Shown: one piece after another, positions 42,311-54,835 of the stretch
Numbering within the stretch: the stretch's first letter is position 1
How the letters are laid out: the number at the start of each line of letters is the position of its first letter
Source: Cinnamomum chago
Lineage: Eukaryota > Streptophyta > Magnoliopsida > Laurales > Lauraceae
Length of the DNA: 64,000 nucleotides
Direction of reading: 5' to 3'
Assembly (NCBI GenBank): GCA_038049695.1
Contig: CP142451.1
Coordinates: forward strand, 127,414,501 to 127,478,500
The notes under the pieces: generated by a model
Database searches by the model: none
Seen by the model: only the letters and a program-made list of their open reading frames with translations
What the model was told of the DNA's origin: nothing
Translations under genes and position numbers: made by a program

Positions 42311-44098
42311 ATGCTGTCCATTTTGAAGGAGAAGAAGAAAACCCCAAACTTCTTCTCCACTTCCTCTTTATCCTTCTTCTTCTCCACCTGGTTCTCTCCA
42401 TCTTCTCTCTCCCAACACCAAGACCCCATCCTCACAACACTTTCCCAAGCAATCCAAAACACCCCACAAACCCCTCTCTCCATCTCCCTCAAAAGACTCC
42501 TCCCTTCTCTCACCCCTTCCCACATCACCTCCCTCATCTCCCACAACCCCTTCTCTCTCCCACCTCCTTCTCTCCTCTCCTTCTTCAAATGGGTCACCTC
42601 CCAACCAGGCCTCCGCCTCCCCCTCCACACCTACTCCACAATGGCCCACTTCCTCTGCTCCCACCACCTCCTCTCAGACGCCCAATCCCTCCTCAAATTC
42701 GTCGTGTCGCGAAAGGGGAAGGACTCCGCCGCCTCCATCTTCGCCTCCCTCCTCCAAACCAAAGGTACCCACCAACCCAATTCTGCTTTTGTTGCTCTAA
42801 TGAATGCTTACACTGATTCGGGTTTCATATCCGATGCCATACAGTGCTCTAGATTGGCTAGGAAACATGGGTTTGGTGTCCCTTTCCATTCTTGCAGTTG
42901 TCTGCTTGATAAAATGCTTAAGTCGAATTCGCCTGCAGCTGCTTGGGCGTTCTATTCGGAGGTTTTGGATAATGGGTTGCCTCCAAATGTGTATAGTTTT
43001 AACATGTTGATGCATTCCTTCTGTAAGAATGGAAAAGTTAAGGAAGCCCGGTTGATTTTTTATGAGATTCAGAGAAGGGGTTTGGAGCCAACTGTTGTCA
43101 GTTTCAATACTTTGATTAATGGGTACTGCAAGTCAGGAGATTTGGAGGCCGGTTTCGGTATGAAACGGGTGATGTTGGAGGAGGCGAGGATTTCTCCGGA
43201 TGTGTTTACTTACAGCGTTTTGATAAATGGATTGTGTAAAGAAAGTAGGCTTGAAGAAGCAAATGAGATGTTTGAGGAAATGTGCAAGAGAGGGCTGGTT
43301 CCAAATGATGTTATTTTCACTACATTGATTGATGGTCACTGTAAAGAAGGGAGGAGTGGTGTGGCGTTGGAGATTTATCATGAAATGTTGAGGAAAGGTG
43401 TGAAACCAGATTTGGTTGCATATAATGCGCTGGTTAATGGTCTTTGTAAATCTGGCGATTTGAGGGAAGCAAGAAGGGTTGTGGATGAGATGAGGAGACG
43501 GGGTTTGCAGCCGGATAAAATAACATTTACTACACTCATGGATGGGTGTTGTAAGGAAGGAGATATAGCAGCAGCAATTGAGATCAGGGAAGAAATGGCC
43601 AGGGAAGGAATCAAACTCGATAAGGTGGCTTATACTGCTCTTCTTTCAGGGTTGAGTAAAGAAGGGCGAGTGATTGATGCAGAGAAGATACTGCGGGAGA
43701 TGTTGAGAGCCGGTATGACGCCGGATGAGGCAACTTATACCATGGTCATTGATGGATATTGCAAGAAGGGGGATGTGAAGATGGGCTTCAAGTTGCTTAA
43801 GGAAATGCAGAGTAATGGACTTGCGCCCGGCCTTGTAACATATAACGTGCTAATGAATGGATTGTGCAAGCAGGGGCAGATGGAGAATGCAAATATGCTA
43901 TTGAATGCTATGCTTAATATAGGGGTAGTGCCAGATGATGTTACCTACAATATTCTTTTGGAAGGGCATTGCAAACATGGAGATGTTGAGGACTTTGATA
44001 GATTACGTAGTGAGAAGGGGCTGGTCTCTGATTTTGGAACTTACACTTCACTGATCAATGAATATGGAAAGAAATCAAGGAAGCGCCAAGCTCGTTGA
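42311..44098 (+). CDS. P-class pentatricopeptide repeat protein, At1g09680-like
   Basis: 595 codons in one exon, as usual for plant PPR genes. The N-terminus is Ser/Thr/Phe-rich and poor in acidic residues, in keeping with an organelle (probably mitochondrial) targeting peptide. From about residue 195 there are about eleven tandem 35-residue P-type motifs, with signatures such as YSFNMLMHSFCKNGKVKEA, VSFNTLINGYCKSGD and VTYNVLMNGLCKQGQ. No E, DYW or SMR domain follows. PPR proteins of this class bind specific organelle RNAs and act in their processing, stability or translation. The RNA target cannot be read here. Length and layout resemble Arabidopsis At1g09680, but orthology is inferred by pattern. 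Confidence 0.92.
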   Translation: MLSILKEKKKTPNFFSTSSLSFFFSTWFSPSSLSQHQDPILTTLSQAIQNTPQTPLSISLKRLLPSLTPSHITSLISHNPFSLPPPSLLSFFKWVTSQPGLRLPLHTYSTMAHFLCSHHLLSDAQSLLKFVVSRKGKDSAASIFASLLQTKGTHQPNSAFVALMNAYTDSGFISDAIQCSRLARKHGFGVPFHSCSCLLDKMLKSNSPAAAWAFYSEVLDNGLPPNVYSFNMLMHSFCKNGKVKEARLIFYEIQRRGLEPTVVSFNTLINGYCKSGDLEAGFGMKRVMLEEARISPDVFTYSVLINGLCKESRLEEANEMFEEMCKRGLVPNDVIFTTLIDGHCKEGRSGVALEIYHEMLRKGVKPDLVAYNALVNGLCKSGDLREARRVVDEMRRRGLQPDKITFTTLMDGCCKEGDIAAAIEIREEMAREGIKLDKVAYTALLSGLSKEGRVIDAEKILREMLRAGMTPDEATYTMVIDGYCKKGDVKMGFKLLKEMQSNGLAPGLVTYNVLMNGLCKQGQMENANMLLNAMLNIGVVPDDVTYNILLEGHCKHGDVEDFDRLRSEKGLVSDFGTYTSLINEYGKKSRKRQAR

Positions 44099-45140
44099 CT
44101 GTTGTATGTATATTATTTCTTCATCTTGATACTGTGAAATGAAATGAAGATGGCTTTTGGAGAAAGACCTAATGGGAATATGGAACAAATAAAAGTTTTA
44201 TCTGCCCCAGAATGGCCCAGATACTGTGCAGTATAATAAGTTCAAGTCCTGCCTGAAGATGGGCCACTCAGAAAACCATCATTTGCATTCACATTGGGTC
44301 CCCAAATGCAAATCATGAAGAGCTTCATCCCCCTTATTCAACATCATGGTTCCAGAATAATGCCTTTCACGTGGTTCTGGTGATTCCTCAGAGCTCTTGA
44401 AGCAGACTGGACCACCAAAAGTTTCATAATTGCCAATTTGATGCAAGTATCCCTGTCTTCCACAACCACATCTGAGGCTAATTCGCATGCATTTAATTTG
44501 AACTATCGTCTTACATTGATTAGTTTTTCATTTTAGCTACTGTTGGCATTGGCCGGCTCAAGTAATTTTTTATTCCTTTCAATGGTAAACAACCTCATGC
44601 TTGCAACAAGAACACCTTTCAACTGAAAAAAGATACTAGTGGTGGTTTTTTCTTGCTATCTTTTTTTTTTTTTTTTACTTTTATGAAAAACATTTGTAAG
44701 TAGAAATGCTTGTGCCTTTTTTATTATTCTTATTTAAGGAAGTTTTTATGGAGAAGAGTTTGGAATGATTTTGAAGGAAATAGTTTAAATACACAGGGCA
44801 CCTGACATATAGTTCTTCCCTTGGTACTTCCACCCTAGTTAGGAAATTTGCTGCTAGATTGCATCCTAGGTAAATTTCACATTTCAGAAAATGTTATTGT
44901 CCATGTCTGATATTATTAGTATAGTAAGGTCCAATTCTGACGGCAGAGCTCTACCCTTGCAAGTTGCAACCTGGAGGGCCTATAGATTTGAAAGGAAATG
45001 TAATATTTGCAACTAATTGTGGTGGTGTACATAGATGGATATTTTTTAACATGGCTATCCATACCGATGTCGTTCTTCTGAGGTTGAATTTCAAGGCCTC
45101 TTCAAATCATACCCCTATTTTGGAAAAAAAAAAAAAAAAG
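44099..45140. other. Intergenic after the PPR gene
   Basis: The 3' UTR is presumably in the first 200 bases. T and A runs near 44660 and 45123 are present. No exon was recognised. Confidence 0.45.
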
Positions 45141-46760
45141 AGGCTTGTGTTGCTTGCTTACAAGAGACAAGGTGGGTGGGACAGAAAGTTAAAGAGATTG
45201 AGAGGATTGGGTATAAGTTATGGTATACGGGACTTAATAGATCGAGGAATTGGGTCGACATAGTGGTAAGCAAGGACTTAAAGGAAGATATAGTTAGTGT
45301 AAGGCGCTGTGGAGATAGGATTATTGCAATTAAGTTAGTGTTAGGAAAAGAGATAGTGAACGTAATTAGTGCTTATGCCCTCCAGGTGGGCTTAGGAGAT
45401 GGACATAAGGAGAAGTTTTGGGAAGACTTGGAAGGAGTGCTACTAGAGATACCCCAAGGCGAGATGGTCTTCATTGGAGGAGATTTGAAAGGGCATGTAG
45501 GACGCGACGTAGATGGATATATAGGAGTACACAGGGGACATGGATATAGTAATAGAAATGAAGAAGGGAAGGATATTTTGGAGTTTTCAGTGGCTTATGA
45601 TCTCATGGTAACTAACACCTTTTTTAGAAAGGGAGAGGAACATTTGATGACTTATAAGATTTACATATGGTGTTCATTGACTTGGAGAATGCCTATGACC
45701 GAGTTCCTAGGGAGATTCTATGGAGAGTACTGGAAAAGAAAAGAGTGTGTGTCGCATATATTGAGGCGATAAAGGATATGTATAATAGAGCCGTGACATC
45801 TATAAGAACGACTGGCGGAGAGACTAAAGAGTTTCCTATCACGATTGGTCTACACAAAGGTTCAGCGTTAAGCCCTTACTTGTTTGCCTTAGTTATGGAT
45901 GAGATTACAAGATATATTCAGGATGAGGTGCCATGGTGTATGCTATTTGCAGATGACATTGTTTTAGTGGATAAAACGAGAGAATGAGTGAATGCTAAAG
46001 TAGAATTGTGGCGGAAAACGTTAAAGACAAAATGGTTTAAGCTAAGTCGATGCAAGACGGAATATATGGAATGCAAGTTTAGTCAAAGTAGGACACTTGG
46101 TAACTTATAAGTAAGTTTGGGCACACAAAAGATTGTAGAGAAAGAAAACTTTAGGTACCTTAGATCTATGGTACAACAGGATGGAGAGATTGATACTGAT
46201 GTAAGTCACAGGATTCAGGCTGGGTAGACCAAATGGAGGAGTGCTTCGAGAGTCTTGTGTGATCGAAAAGTCCCCCTCAAGGTTAAAGGAAAGTATTATA
46301 AGGTGGTGGTACGTCCAACATTGTTATATGAATCAGAGTGTTGGACAGTAAAGCATAATCATGTTAAAAAGATGGAAGTTGCGGAGATGAGAATGCTAAG
46401 ATGGATGTGCGGGATCATAAGGAGAGATAAGATTAGGAATGAGGAGATTATGGGCAAAGTTAATATCACCGATTAAAGATAAATTGAGAGAAAATCGACT
46501 GAAATGGTTCGGCCATGTTAGAAGGCGCTCAACGGAGGCACCTGTTAAAAGCTGTGAAAGCATGGAGATTGCCCGGAGTAGGAGAGGGAGAGGGAGACCC
46601 AAGAGAAGTTGAAAGAAACTATTAAACATGACCTTGCCTACATGAATCTAACGGAGGAGACATGACCCTAAACAGATTTGATTGGCGTCATCAAATCCAT
46701 ATAGCCGACCCCACCTAGTGGGAAAAGGCTTAGTTTGGTTTAGTTTGGTTTGTGTTGCTA
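45141..46760 (+). mobile_element. RTE-type LINE, truncated and internally deleted
   Basis: The plus strand reads from an endonuclease (LQETRW, then VNVISAYALQ and FIGGDLKGHVG) directly into a reverse transcriptase ([19 protein letters not shown], then [18 protein letters not shown] and LFADDIVL). The middle of the protein is missing around 45660. Stops and frame changes occur at 45985 and again near 46110. The 3' end GACCCCACCTAGTGGGA, then AAGGCTTAGTTTGGTTTAG, is the hallmark of plant RTE elements. No target duplication was determined. Confidence 0.85.
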
Positions 46761-47083
46761 AAGTGGATTGGGTTTCCAACTTAAGATGAAGAGGCATGAG
46801 AAGGAACAAATACGAAACATCTAGAACTGATATGAAATGTTTTGTATTTGGTCTCCTCCTTCTTTCAAGGCCTCAGAGAATCCATGGAATGCATTCTTTT
46901 GGATGAGTGCTGCAACAGAGGGCCCTTGGAAATTTTACTATATGTCTATATCCAATGGGAGATGAAAATGTTGTTATCCATACTATTTATGCTTCATTCA
47001 GGCACATAGTTATCTAAGTTTAATTGCAACCGACGGCCCAGCATCTTGTACATTCTTCTCTTTTTAAGGAAAATCGTTACCTC
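46761..47083. other. Intergenic, nothing recognised
   Basis: AT-rich DNA between the LINE and the Harbinger element. Confidence 0.4.
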
Positions 47084-47109
47084 TAAGGGCATGTTTGTGT
47101 AACACTTTT

Positions 47110-49171
47110 CCGCGGAAAAGTGTGTGATTTTCCGCGGAAAATCCAATTTTCCTATGTTTGGTGTAGAGAAATTCCATGGAAACAGTTTCCATCCTAGTCA
47201 GCCTTTTCTTTGAAAAGTGAGGAAATGTATTTCTGATGGGGGGGCATAGGAATTGCTTTTCCACATAAAAGTCATGATAAGTATTTAAGATCATTTCCAC
47301 ACTGTTTTCTCTACCCCAACCAAACCCTATTTTCGTTCTTCACTTCCTGGAGCAGATCGATCTTCGTCATCCACAAAAAACGTGTCTCGAGTCGCCGATC
47401 TACACCAGGTATGCTCTCTCCCCCCCTGTCTGTCTCTCTCTCACCTCCCCTGTTGTGAGCTCTCTTTTAAACATCTATGGTAAGTGGTAACAAAGGAAGT
47501 TCGTTGAGCTCTCCATCAACGACCTGTTCAGTTCAGCCACAGCCTTGTAACCAATCCTACTGTGTCATTCATTCCTCTTTATCCACTCAACCAAACGAAC
47601 GTCGACGAACCGGCCTCAGGCCACTCCAAGCCAAATACCCCTTCTTCTCCCTGTCTCCACTGTCTCCACCAATGCCGGCCTCGTGTTAACTTTTTCTCCG
47701 TTTTGGTCTTTTGGGGGTATTGGGGTCAATCTTTCTCATGATATGATTATGGGGATAAATGGGTTTTTAGCTTTTACTGCTTGGTATTGCTACCTTCGTG
47801 ACCTTTGGTGGCCACTATAGTGATGGGAGGCGTGACTTTAGGGGGTGGGTCTGTGTTGGATTTTAGGTAATGTGAGCTGGCGAGGCATGTGTGTAAGTCA
47901 GAGGGATTGCTCAGGTAGATTTGCTCATGTAGGAAGGAACATTACTGTTATTCTATGCGTATGTGATTTTTTCCCTAATACATTAGAAATCAGTAGGTTT
48001 AAATATCAAGAGTCTCTGTGTCAGTGATCCTCTAGTAATGAGTTTGTTAATTTGGTTTGGAACCTCACCACCTTGGTTTCTTCAGCACGGAAAGGGATAT
48101 TAAGGCATTGCCTTTCCAAAACAAAATCAACATCAACTATACTTGCATTAACTGCAACAATACTCTGTATTGACACGCTGTATAGTCTTGAAATTGAAGT
48201 CAATGTTTCCCCCCTATCAGAGAAAGGTCTTCATTTAAGGGATGGATTTGGAATGGTCAACCCGTTTTGGCTTGGGATTTATTTTCCCAGTTTTCTCTAC
48301 ATGATATTAGAACACCCCTGCAAATCAGCCAATGAGAAGACCCCAGATCCACATCTCTTCAATTCCTACAAAAATCCCTCCATTTTTATTCCTTTCTTCC
48401 AACTATATATACCTATACCTTCAGTGCAATTTTACAACCCCACAAAACACAAAGACACTCCACACTCTTCTACTATTCTTTTAGCTCATGGAGAGAAACC
48501 CAAGGTGTGGAGTGTTCCCAGCATGATGGGTTGATTTAATTGACCTGTTTGTGAAGTCTATTTCTACCATCTTATTGTCTTAAAACAGATTTGCAATACA
48601 TTTAGTAGGTTTGGAAGCTACATTTTCCATATCTGATTCAACCCACATAAAGATGAAAAGGGGCTGATTTGAAGCAGACATTCGCCTCTGATTCAAATTA
48701 GTTGAGCTCTCAGCATGATGGATTGATTTAATTTATAAGTTGAATCGATACATTAAGGCTCAGCCTGTTGAGAGGCAGTAGGTTTCTTCATTGTTTATTT
48801 CTTCTGCCCTCATCTTACTGTTTCTATTATTAATTTTTTTCAAACAACAATGTTTGAGCCATTAGATATGGTGCTCGTGTTGCTTTATTTTGGAGCCATT
48901 AGATATGGTGTTCTATATTGATTTGGAACCTAATTTGAGTGAATTAATTTTTTTATGGGTTTCAAATGGGATGATGTTAATTAGTTTTTTATGGGTTTTC
49001 AAATGGGATGATGTTAATCCATGAGTCCAATTGAATTGCAGTTTCTGGGAATTGAATCCATTATTATGTGTGGATCCTATTGAATCCTTTTTTGATGTTA
49101 TTCAATGAATGCAACTCTATATCCATTTAACGGATATATTCTAATATGTATCGTCCGGCTAATTTGTAGGA
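47110..49171 (+). other. Harbinger 5' non-coding region
   Basis: A likely leader exon ends near 47408 (CACCAG then GTATGC). An acceptor (AATTTGTAG) directly precedes the Myb-like start codon at 49172. Short duplications (GAGCCATTAGATATGGTG near 48856 and 48894, and TTCAAATGGGATGATGTTAAT near 48961 and 48998) lie between. The open frames at 47477 and 48052 show no family character. Confidence 0.45.
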
Positions 49172-50148
49172 ATGGGAGATCAAAACTTAAATGATAATTC
49201 CGGTGTCTTAGCAAAGAATTTGAAATGGACCCCGTCCCATGATGAGAAGCTCATCGAAGTCATGGTAGATCAATGCAGGGAGGGTCGTGGTATTAAGGGA
49301 GGTTTCACATGCGAAGGATGGAACATATTGACACGGAACATGAAATCTGAATTTGGTGAATCATTTACTAAGGATAAGCTTAAGAATAGATTTAAGACTT
49401 TGAAGAAAACATATGCAAGCATGAAAGCCATGTTGGATCTTAGCGGATTCGGTTGGGATGATATTAGAAAAATGGTCACTGCTGAACCTGAAGTGTGGAA
49501 ACAATATTTGGCGGTGAGTCATATCCCATAAGTCTAATAAAAGCTTATTTATTAACATAGTGATACAAAAACTTATTAAAAATATGAATGATTTATACTT
49601 ATTTGCAGGCACACCCTAAAGCCATTCAATATAAGCGCAAGAGCTTGCCGGACTGGGCATCCTTGGCCATCATCTTTGGGGATAGTGTGGCAGATGGTAG
49701 GGATGGGTTTGCAAGCAATGATCATGAGCCAATGGAAGCAGAAGCGGATGATGACATAGGGTTGACACAAGCTGATGAAATGGAGAATGTATTTGAAAAT
49801 GGACTAGAAGATAATGATGTATCGGTAGGCAATGCAAGGAAACGACAATTTAGTTCTATATCGACCTCTCGTCATACTGCAAAAAATCGTGCCAATACGG
49901 GTCAGGTTATAATTGGGGCAGTTGAGACTATCGCAAATGGATTTTCTGAATATGCTAACAAACGTTCTAAAGAACGTCCATCTGTTGATAAGTGCATCAG
50001 CAACCTAGCTGAGCTTGGACTCCCAAGTGGTTTATACTACAAAGCACTCCGTCTCTTGGAGAACGAAAGAAAGGCTGAATTTTTTGTGGCATTGCCTCCA
50101 ATGGATCGTGAGGGTTGGGTAATGGATCAGCTTGGATTTGAGAATTGA
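49172..50148 (+). CDS. Harbinger Myb/SANT-like protein, two exons
   Basis: Exons 49172-49513 and 49609-50148 (GTGAGT donor, TTTGCAG acceptor, phase 0) give 293 aa. Residues about 12-110 form a Myb/SANT-like domain with the usual Trp spacing (KWTPSHDEKLIEVMVDQ, then CEGWNILTRNM, GFGWDD and VWKQYL). The middle is acidic, and the C-terminal part has helices ending in MDREGWVMDQL. In PIF/Harbinger elements this protein binds the transposon ends or the transposase and brings the transposase into the nucleus. It lies 427 bases upstream of the transposase ATG on the same strand. Host copies of this domain exist too, but the position inside TIRs supports the transposon role. Confidence 0.85.
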
Positions 50149-50575
50149 AGGACACTTCTAATGGTTTGAAGATATTTTGGAATTCAGAGTAGTCTGAATT
50201 ATTTTGACACAAGCTCTAATTGTCATAGTTGACATTTATAATTGTCAATAGCTCTAATTTTGAATTTTCAATAGCTTGACTTTTGAAATTGTCAATAGCT
50301 CTAATTTTGAATAGTTATAGTTGACATATAGAATTGACAATAGCTTTACTCTTGGAATTGTCATAGTTGACTTATGGACCTTAAAGAATGTTTTGAAACT
50401 GAAATGTAATTGTTGCTATATGAATATGACAAAGTTTAACTTTGATATGTCATAGTGTTTTAATTATTTGGCAATCTTTTCCATTTGAGATGTCGTTGCT
50501 TATATTTTATTCATGAGCATAATTTTATATCATTTCACTTAATTATGGTGTTGCAGATCCTTACTTTGTTTCAAA

Positions 50576-51903
50576 ATGGATGAGGATATGGAATTCTTTT
50601 ATTTCTGTGCCCAGTCTCTAGCTCTTATTTGCATCCTTGGATACTACTATTCATATGGTTATAGGGATAGGGTCCATGACTCTATCCTAAGTGGTGATTC
50701 TTTTGTTAATGAATTACTAATTGGACATGAACGTAGTTGCTTTGATTTGTTACGGGTGAGCAAAGGATGCTATATAAATCTATCCAATGAGTTAAGAGAA
50801 AGAGGTTTACTAGCAGACTCACGAAATGTTACGGTGGAGGAACAAGTTGCGATATTTTTGTTCACCATAGCTCATAATGAGCGCAATCGAGTGATGCAAA
50901 ATAGATTCCAACACTCCGGTGAGACTATTAGCAGGTACTTCAACAGAGTTTTGAGTGCAATTTTGCACCTTTCTCCTCATTATATTAAGCCCGCAGGAAG
51001 TGATACTCCATTGGAAATTGCTACGAATCCTACATTCTACCCTTACTTGAAGGTAAACTTTATTATCATTTATATAACTTTGTTCATTAAACTTTGTTAG
51101 AGATGTTATAATAAATTTAAATATAACTTGTTTACCATTAGGATTGTATCGGAGCAATTGATGGCACACATATACCGGCATGGGTTCGTTTAGAAGACCA
51201 GGTGCGTTACCGAAACAGGAAGGGGTTCCTATCACAAAATGTAATGGTTGTTGTCTCCTTTGACATGAAATTTCAATATGTATTCGCTGGCTGGGAAGGC
51301 TCGGCGTCTGACTCAAAAGTTTTGCAAGATGCGTTGTCAAGACCATATAATAGGCTTCAAGTTCCAACGGGTAAATGTGAAACCTTATATGTTATATTTT
51401 ATTAATATTCTCAAATTTCCATTTAAATTTGAAAATATTTTTTTATAGGCAAATTCTACTTGGTGGATGGGGGTTATGCGAACACCCGTGGATTTGTTGC
51501 ACCTTATCGGGGCATTCGCTATCATCTGAAAGAGTGGTCAACGACACAAGCACCACAAACACCCCAGGAACTTTTCAATCTACGACATTCGAAAGCACGC
51601 AATGTAGTGGAGCGCACTTTTGCCGTATTGAAGCAACGCTTTCCAATCTTAAAAATAGCACCACGATATCCTCTTAACACACAAGCGAAAATCGTAGTCG
51701 CTTGTTGTGTCATGCACAACTATATCAAACAGTGGAATTATAATGATGAGTTGGAAGAAGGTTCGATGCTAGAGATGGACATTGATGAAAACATACATGT
51801 CGAGGAAGATACGGAAGTTGGATCCGTGCCAAGTGATGCGAACACCCGATATGCATGTGCACTTCGAGATGCAATTGCTCAACAAATGTGGGATGATTAT
51901 TGA
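50576..51903 (+). CDS. Harbinger transposase (DDE_Tnp_4, HARBI1-like), three exons
   Basis: Exons 50576-51052, 51142-51370 and 51449-51903 join in consistent phases to 386 aa, a usual length. The N-terminal part holds a helix-turn-helix-like segment (EEQVAIFLFTIAHNERNRV, then GETISRYFNRVL). The catalytic DDE is visible as Asp in CIGAIDGTH, Asp in FYLVDGGYAN and Glu in ARNVVERTFAVLKQRF, followed by the family's CCVMHNYI block. The enzyme would cut at the terminal repeats and insert at TAA/TTA sites. No stop, frameshift or missing catalytic residue was found. An upstream non-coding exon ending before the acceptor near 50556 is possible. Confidence 0.88.
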
Positions 51904-54600
51904 TCTTTAATTAGTTTTTTTTCTTTTTTCATGAAGTTTATGCACTTTTTCTGGTATTATAGCTCAGTTTGTGAGTATGGAACAATATATGTATTTGCCA
52001 ATGATTTTATGTTGGATGTGTTTGCCAATGTTTTCATTTTTCTAGGTTTGGAAAGTTGTGGGTTCTTGGATGATTTGAATTACTGCCATTGGAGTTGGAC
52101 CCAATAGATCTTACATGTGTGAATCTTGATTGAATATGATGTTCTTCCTTGTTATTCTTCTGAATTTGTGGGTTCTATAGTGCCAAATGAGTCTATCTTT
52201 GGGGTTTTTTTTCTTCTTATCTTTTCTATTTGTTTTGTGCGATAGATATGATCATTAGTTTCTAATTTTGGATCTTCACTCTGTAGGAACCTGTACGCCC
52301 TTGTTGTTTTTGTAGCCTTTATTATAGCTGTGTATATTGAATATAGAGGAATGATAAATTGTACAGAAATAGAAATAGTGGGGGCTGGCATTATAAGGTG
52401 TATGTGGTTTCCCATAAATAGTGGCTTTGACCACTGGATAAGCAAGACCCAACTTGGATTGCTTGTAGCCTAAATGCCACCTTGGTTATTCTGTTAACTA
52501 TTCTTTTTTCATGCCTGAGTTGAATTTAGACTCACATTGGTAAGCTTAGGGATTTTTTTGTAAATAGGAATTTATGCGTATTTCGTCAAATGAGGTGAAA
52601 TTTGATACCATCATGTGTATCTCGATGAGTAGGGTAACTTTCATAATACACACCTTTTCATTTGACTTAACATGAATCAAATGAGTAGTGAATTGACTCA
52701 ACTTGGAAATAAGCATAATACATAGGATTAAGATGCAAAATAAATGGGTTATGTGTCAATAACCTATGTTGCATGTAGTTGCATGTGATGAGGTGTATTC
52801 ATCTCAACAACTTGGAGAAAAAGAAACACACAGTAGCTGGTTTCCTCTTCGTTTTAGCTCTCAAGTGCTGAATCAAGGAAAATTCAAAGGATTTTGAGTG
52901 CTTTCATCTTCCCATCATACTCTTATCAAGTGGGTTCAGTTTTCTTAGAGCTGGGTACTATTGATTTCCATACATAGAGGTTGAAACAAGGGGTTTTTGT
53001 GTTCAAGCACAGCACAAAGGCAAGTATAAACAATGATTATTACTTTGTGTTTGGAACTTTAATTGATTTGTAGATTGTTTACATGGATGGCTTTGATTTG
53101 ATGTAAGAAGTGAGTAAATGGTATTCAAATGATGTGTATGATGGAAAAAGAAGTGTTTTGAGGTGGGAACAGAATGTTCCAAGTTTGTTGCAGGTTTTAG
53201 TTGGAGACACAGAATTCAGAATTTGAAGTCTGTAATAGAATTGGTGTAGCCTTTGCTGGAACAGGACCTTATGACACTTGAGTGAATTTTTCTTCTGATA
53301 CTTTAGTACATTTTTTCAAGCTTTTGAGTTTATTAAAGCTAAAGCTAATGGAAGACTGAGTAGACTATAATTAATGAGTAGTAGAGTTGTTTGTCATTCC
53401 ATATAGGACAAGGAAGAATGGCTATAGTCTATGCTATACACTGTTTTATCTTTGACTAAGTGACTGCTGAGTGTAGTCCATGTAGCTAAAAGCCTATGAT
53501 ACAAGGATGAATGGCTTATTTCTCTGTTATGCACTGTTTTAGTTTTGAATAAGTAACTTATAATGAACAAGGAGTTCTGTAATCTGACACAACACAGCTA
53601 GTGATGAGTGTACAAATAGAATTTCATTATGAGATTATTAAATCTAATTGAGAGACTATTGTATGATGATCAATGAATCATGGAATTGTTCTTAAATGTT
53701 AGCTCTGTATATTTCAAAATTGTTACAGGTTCTGTTTGATGAATTTTCGCCCAGAATTGGGTCAGCCGGACTGGGCCTGCCCGAGTGGGTCGCCCCATTG
53801 GGCCAACAATGGGGTTGGGTCGGCCCATCATCATCAAAGCTTTGTCCCATTTATGTTGGGGTTGGCTACTTGAATGATATGGATTGGTGGGATACTTCTC
53901 ATAGCCCAGCTGATGGACCCCTCAGCTGTTAATTGTGTTTGCATGCTAAATGCAGTGTCTTCTGCACCAACAAGGCTTGCAGAAATAAATGATGGGAGAT
54001 GGCTTCATTTAGCTTGATTCCTTCAATAGATATGATCACCTATGCTTACTTTCAGTGAAGTTCTGATGATTCATTCTGGTAAAACTATCAGATTCGGTGA
54101 CCAGTTCATCCAGTTCTCTTATCTAACGGGTAGTTTGCTCAAGTTCTGAAGTCCTCACTAGGAAAGACAATATGCTATCTTCTGTTCTGATAAGGCCAAT
54201 ATGAAAAAGGTGTCCCATCATTTTGAATTTTGAGCGGCTGATGTTCGATTGGGGACAATCAAGAAAGCCTTGTAGGCCCACCTTGGACCTGTGGCGACTG
54301 TATACCCCAATGCAAATTACTGATGCCTGTTCAATGGGTTTGCAAATAAAGTGATTTTGGACAGTCTTTTCTGCAACTTAGAAATGCTCTACAGAAATTG
54401 TATATACAAATACAAGGAAATTTGTCTAATTTATCTCATTAATGTATCTAATTTATCTCATACAAATACAAATACAACTTATCTAATTTATCTCATTAAT
54501 GTATATACAAATACAAGGGGAGAAGCCTATTGATAGGCAATTTAACCTCATAAGAGAGGAACCCTAATTTGAATGGATAATTTAATTATAAACAGATTAT
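51904..54600. other. Harbinger 3' non-coding region
   Basis: 2.7 kb without recognisable protein. At about 54420-54510 TCTAATTTATCTCATTAATG is repeated, mixed with ACAAATACAA units. A short open frame at 53696 has no family character. Confidence 0.5.
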
Positions 54601-54835
54601 GTTATTTTTCCGCGGAAAATTGTTGCACCAAACAAGGAAATTTGATTTTCAGCAAGGAATCCATACCCGCACCAAACAACATTAGCACCAATTCCGCAAG
54701 GAAAAAAAAATCGCACCAAACATTAATTTTTAAATTCTACGGAAATCATTTTCTGAGGATTCCATTTCTATGGATTTTGCTGACGTGGCAATTTCCCCTT
54801 TCCACGGAAAGGGTGTGTACACAAACATGCCCTAA

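Larger units (their letters stand above)
47087..54832 (+). mobile_element. PIF/Harbinger DNA transposon, apparently autonomous
   Basis: 7746 bp flanked by the 3-bp duplication TAA (47084-47086 and 54833-54835). Terminal inverted repeats start GGGCATGTTTGTGTA on both sides, followed by CTTTTCCGCGGAAAAG-like subterminal palindromes. The right subterminal region repeats ACCAAAC words, probable transposase-binding sites. Inside are two plus-strand spliced genes, a Myb/SANT-like protein and a DDE transposase, the pair needed for PIF/Harbinger movement. Both are open with good splice sites and the catalytic triad. The remaining interior is non-coding. Confidence 0.93.

Noticed and set aside
42178-42816. 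His/Pro-rich plus frame and minus frames over the PPR N-terminus
   Set aside because: Shadows of the C-rich targeting-peptide region.
48052-48534. 160-codon frame inside the Harbinger 5' region
   Set aside because: No domain and no splice evidence. It lies where a non-coding leader intron is expected.
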